From positions 1 to 7,983 of the forward strand of contig CAZUAH010000614.1 of the NCBI GenBank assembly GCA_964617665.1: a stretch of 7,983 nucleotides of DNA, given 5' to 3'. Below, piece after piece: positions 5,251 to 7,983 of this stretch (the stretch's first letter is position 1; each line of letters starts with the position of its first letter). The DNA comes from JADHUC01 sp964617665 (lineage in GTDB: Bacteria > Planctomycetota > Planctomycetia > Pirellulales > Pirellulaceae). The position numbers were made by a program, and so were the translations under genes. The notes under the pieces were generated by a model, which did not search any database, was not told the DNA's origin, and saw nothing but the letters and a program-made list of their open reading frames with translations.

Positions 5251-6543
5251 GTGGCCGAGTTCTTTGATTCCATCGAATGGATACCAGACCCGCTGGCATA
5301 CTTGCTGGCGGCGGCCATTCATTGCGCTCTGATCATCGGTGTGATCTGCGCCGGCGCCATCCTTTTCATCTGGTTGGAGCGCAAGGCGTCGGGACGAATG
5401 CAGGACCGGCTCGGCCCAACGCGAGTTGGTGGCAAATTTGGTTGGCTGCAATGCTTTGCTGACGGCATCAAACTCCTCTCGAAAGAAGATGCCGTACCTG
5501 CTCAAGCAGATGCATTGCTGTTTCGGATTGCCCCCTATATTAGCTTCGCTGCGAGCTTTACGGCTTTCCTCGCATTGCCGTTTTCCGATGGTTGGGTTGT
5601 ACAGCACATCAATACGGGCATTTTCTTCATTCTCGCCGTGCTGGGACTGGAAGTGTTCGGCGTTATTCTGGCCGGTTATGGCTCCGGTTCGAAGTGGTCG
5701 TTGTTCGGGGCGATGCGCGAGGCGGCACAAGTAGTGAGCTACGAAGTTCCGTTGGGGCTGTGTGTTGTCGTTCCGGTGCTTATTTGCGGCACGTTGGACT
5801 TGGTAACAATTGGCAACATGCAAGCCGGTTGGGTTACCAATTGGTTGATCTTTCACGATCCGTTCACGTTTTGCACGTTTTGGATCTTTTGCATATGTGC
5901 CGTTGCCAGTGTCAACCGGGCTCCGTTCGACTTGGCCGAGGCCGAGAGCGAACTGGTGGCTGGATTCCTCACGGAATACTCGGGGATGCGGTGGAGCCTG
6001 TTCTTCATGGCTGAATATGGCTCGATGCTTCTGGTCAGCGGGTTGGCCTGCATCCTGTTCTTGGGCGGCTGGAATGGGCCTATTCCGGTTTTCGACTTGA
6101 TCAACTGGTCCTATGGCCAGGAAGAAACGGCGTGGCGTTTGACCGGTTACATCGCGAATCTCGCCGGGTGCGTGAACTTCACGTTCAAGGCCGTCATCGG
6201 CGTGACCGTAATGATTTGGGTCCGCTGGACATTGCCGCGTATTCGCATCGATCAGGTCATCACGCTGTGTCTGAAGTACTGCGTTCCGCTGGCAGCCGTA
6301 TGTTTCCTAGGTGCCGTCTTCTGGCGTCTGGGCGGTCTACCGTCGGCGAGTGATCTGGCACCCGTCAACAAAATCGGTCGTGCGAGTGTGCATGAACGCT
6401 GGGTAATCAAGGCTGCGGAGGACGATAACGAAGATTCGGAGCCCGTGACGACAACGGAAACCGGCACGGACCGCTCTGATTCTGGCGTATCCCAATCTCA
6501 CGGACTCGTCGAGGATAGGGACGTTTCCCGACAAGAAGGCTAG
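5251..6543 (+). CDS. nuoH: NADH-quinone oxidoreductase subunit H with C-terminal extension
   Basis: NuoH is the membrane subunit of complex I that joins the peripheral arm to the proton-pumping membrane arm and forms much of the quinone channel. Motifs seen: LERKASGRMQDRLGPTRVGG at about residues 43-62, ADGIKLLSKED, SYEVPLG, and the signature APFDLAEAESELVAGF with TEYSGMRWSLFFMAEY. About eight hydrophobic segments extend to residue about 362. The last 68 residues are hydrophilic and acidic (AAEDDNEDSEP), making it 430 residues against about 325 in E. coli. The start is GTG 5251, placed because the family-like N-terminus follows directly; the ribosome site is weak. The gene ends five bases before nuoJ, so there is no nuoI between them. 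Confidence 0.95.
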   Translation: MAEFFDSIEWIPDPLAYLLAAAIHCALIIGVICAGAILFIWLERKASGRMQDRLGPTRVGGKFGWLQCFADGIKLLSKEDAVPAQADALLFRIAPYISFAASFTAFLALPFSDGWVVQHINTGIFFILAVLGLEVFGVILAGYGSGSKWSLFGAMREAAQVVSYEVPLGLCVVVPVLICGTLDLVTIGNMQAGWVTNWLIFHDPFTFCTFWIFCICAVASVNRAPFDLAEAESELVAGFLTEYSGMRWSLFFMAEYGSMLLVSGLACILFLGGWNGPIPVFDLINWSYGQEETAWRLTGYIANLAGCVNFTFKAVIGVTVMIWVRWTLPRIRIDQVITLCLKYCVPLAAVCFLGAVFWRLGGLPSASDLAPVNKIGRASVHERWVIKAAEDDNEDSEPVTTTETGTDRSDSGVSQSHGLVEDRDVSRQEG

Positions 6544-6548
6544 TTCCA

Positions 6549-7142
6549 ATGTTGGACGCAATCGACTGGCATTTTTTCTTTTTTGCGTTGTTCGCGCTCG
6601 TTTCGTGCGTCTTCGCGCTGGTCGTCCTGTTCTCCAATAACATCGTTCGCATGGCCTTCTCTCTGGTGCTGTCGCTTGGGGCGGTGGCAGGACTGTTTTT
6701 CCTGGCGGGTGCCGAATTTGTCGGGGCTATGCAGTTGATGATTTACGTCGGCGGGACGATGGTCCTGTTGGTCTTCGGCGTCATGCTCACGGCTCAGAGC
6801 CGTTTCGTCAAATTGAAGGCGGGTGGCGGCGATTGGGTGATTGCACTGGTCGTCGGCGGCACGCTGTTGGTGCTTCTGGTGCGAACGGCTTTCATGGTGA
6901 ATGATTGGCGATCGGAGCGTCCGGAACGGGAACGAAATGAGGTTGCTGTTGACGAATCCAAATCGACGACGGCCATCGGCTTGGCGCTCACGGGCGTGCG
7001 AGTAGATGAGGAACAGGACGGCGTTGTACGAAGTGGTTACATGCTGCCGTTCGTCATCGTTTCGGTGCACCTATTGGTCGTTTTGATTGGAGCTGCTTAC
7101 TTGGCTCGCGCCAAACGACGAGTGGATCGCGATACTACGTAG
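6549..7142 (+). CDS. nuoJ: NADH-quinone oxidoreductase subunit J
   Basis: NuoJ is a membrane subunit of complex I next to NuoH and NuoK. The 197-residue protein has about five hydrophobic segments. The conserved third helix, FVGAMQLMIYVGGTMVLLVF, lies at about residues 57-76 and contains the family glycines and the Met/Tyr pattern around the pi-bulge. Between the fourth and fifth helices is a charged loop (RSERPERERNEVAVDES, then VRVDEEQDG), longer than in compact homologues. It starts five bases after the nuoH stop, with nuoK 18 bases after its end, indicating one operon. Confidence 0.93.
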   Translation: MLDAIDWHFFFFALFALVSCVFALVVLFSNNIVRMAFSLVLSLGAVAGLFFLAGAEFVGAMQLMIYVGGTMVLLVFGVMLTAQSRFVKLKAGGGDWVIALVVGGTLLVLLVRTAFMVNDWRSERPERERNEVAVDESKSTTAIGLALTGVRVDEEQDGVVRSGYMLPFVIVSVHLLVVLIGAAYLARAKRRVDRDTT

Positions 7143-7160
7143 TTGTGAGAGGCCTGTACG

Positions 7161-7496
7161 ATGGAGACGCTGTTTGGCCCAGTCACCGTTTCACACTACT
7201 TGGCGGTCGGTGCCGTCTTGTTTGTGACGGGCGTGCTATGCATGGCCACGAAGCGCAATGCGTTGGGTATTTTGATGGGGATCGAGTTGGTGCTGAATGG
7301 GGCCAATGTCAACTTTGTGGCCTTCGGCAGCAGCTACTTGCGGAGTGAAACACTTGGCCTTGACGGCCAGCTAATGGCGTTATTCGTGATCGTCTTGGCG
7401 GCGGCCGAGGCCGCTGTTGCACTAGCGATTGCGTTGAACTTTTACAACAACCAGACCACTATCGACGTGGATCGTGGCGACGAGTTGAAGGGCTAA
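7161..7496 (+). CDS. nuoK: NADH-quinone oxidoreductase subunit K
   Basis: NuoK is a small MrpC-like membrane subunit that carries two conserved glutamates important for proton transfer. The 111-residue protein shows three hydrophobic helices. The first glutamate is in GILMGIELVLNGANVNFVAF (E42) and the second in AAAEAAVALAIAL (E84). The C-terminal tail FYNNQTTIDVDRGDELKG is hydrophilic and about ten residues longer than in E. coli. A GAGAGG ribosome site lies just before ATG 7161. The stop TAA shares one base with the nuoL ATG (TAATG), so translation of the two is probably coupled. Confidence 0.95.
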   Translation: METLFGPVTVSHYLAVGAVLFVTGVLCMATKRNALGILMGIELVLNGANVNFVAFGSSYLRSETLGLDGQLMALFVIVLAAAEAAVALAIALNFYNNQTTIDVDRGDELKG

Positions 7497-7983
7497 TGGG
7501 ACCATCTGCGTTACCGCTGCTATTGGGCTTGGCCACACTACTGCCGCTGGCCTCGTTCTTTGTGCTGCTGGTCTTCGGGCCGCGGTTTGGCAAAGCGCTG
7601 GGGCACGGTGCGTACATCGCCGTGGGTGCCATCGTTGGCGCGGGTATTCTCTCATTCATGTCGCTGTTTATATGGCTCGGCCATCACTTTCCTTCTGACG
7701 GATCGCATAACTCGGGCGGCGGTGATCACGCGGCCGCTAGCGAGTCAGGGCTGATCGTCCGAGGGCAGGATCCTGGGCATGACGCCGAACCACACACAGA
7801 CGCACATGATGCCGAGCATCATGAAGATAGTGGACACAAAGCAGACGCTCACGCTGCACACGCGGCTGGTCCCGCGTACGCTGGCGATTACTACACGCTG
7901 GGCGTGTTTGGCAAGCTGCGCCTGACGATCGGGTATTACATCGATTCGCTGACGGTGATCATGTTCTGCATGGTCACGTTGAT
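7496..7983 (+). CDS. nuoL: NADH-quinone oxidoreductase subunit L, N-terminal part
   Basis: NuoL is the distal antiporter-like proton-pumping subunit of complex I. The frame runs from ATG 7496, overlapping the nuoK stop by one base, to the window edge (162 codons), so the 3' part is missing. Two hydrophobic segments cover residues about 4-28 and 38-61. A hydrophilic loop of about 70 residues then follows, and the family-like LTIGYYIDSLTVIMFCMVTL (about 142-162), corresponding to the conserved D-S/L region of NuoL. The loop (63-122) contains 12 histidines and many Asp/Glu. The assignment rests on position after nuoK plus the LDSL-like helix; an MrpA-like relative is less likely. Confidence 0.88.
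   Translation, partial: MGPSALPLLLGLATLLPLASFFVLLVFGPRFGKALGHGAYIAVGAIVGAGILSFMSLFIWLGHHFPSDGSHNSGGGDHAAASESGLIVRGQDPGHDAEPHTDAHDAEHHEDSGHKADAHAAHAAGPAYAGDYYTLGVFGKLRLTIGYYIDSLTVIMFCMVTL

Noticed and set aside
5068..5856. Minus-strand open frame of 262 codons antisense to nuoH
   Set aside because: It is antisense to clear NuoH coding sequence and its composition is hydrophilic and unlike any family I know; a shadow of the codon pattern.

Overview
The window looks like chromosomal DNA of a planctomycete, probably a Pirellulales-type organism. Two things point there. A surface protein at the left edge carries the N-terminal LEPR-XLL-like motif typical of planctomycete exported proteins. A bacterial tetrahydromethanopterin (H4MPT) C1 gene pair (fae, mtdB) lies beside an ATP-grasp gene. 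The species cannot be named from the sequence alone.

Layout. (1) Positions 625 to 1, minus strand: start of a large repeat-containing exported protein that runs off the left edge. (2) About 713-819, plus strand: a consensus TATAAT box, a roughly 95-nt structured stretch and a strong intrinsic terminator, together a candidate small RNA. (3) About 820-1317: no convincing known gene; one weak small minus-strand ORF (1163 to 834) with a promoter-like sequence in front. (4) 2640 to 1318, minus: ATP-grasp ligase interrupted near its C-terminus by a multi-hairpin repeat that is read through in frame. (5) 2771-3268 fae, an attenuator-like terminator at 3295-3324, then 3342-4211 mtdB, plus strand and divergent from the ligase. 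(6) 4268-5014 msrA, an exported or lipoprotein methionine sulfoxide reductase. (7) 5251 to the right edge: nuoH, nuoJ, nuoK and the start of nuoL, a membrane-arm segment of respiratory complex I, closely packed.

How the genes work together. Fae condenses formaldehyde with H4MPT, and MtdB oxidises the resulting methylene-H4MPT to methenyl-H4MPT with reduction of NAD(P)+, so the pair makes the first two steps of H4MPT-dependent formaldehyde oxidation or detoxification. The ATP-grasp ligase is of a type that accompanies such genes and may serve cofactor synthesis; that role is inferred. The NADH produced could enter complex I, but co-location with nuo genes is not proof of a link. MsrA repairs oxidised methionine in exported proteins.

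Nothing here is clearly a new multi-gene system. The most interesting points are the candidate sRNA, the hairpin repeat inside the ATP-grasp gene, the terminator between fae and mtdB, and the His-rich loop of NuoL.
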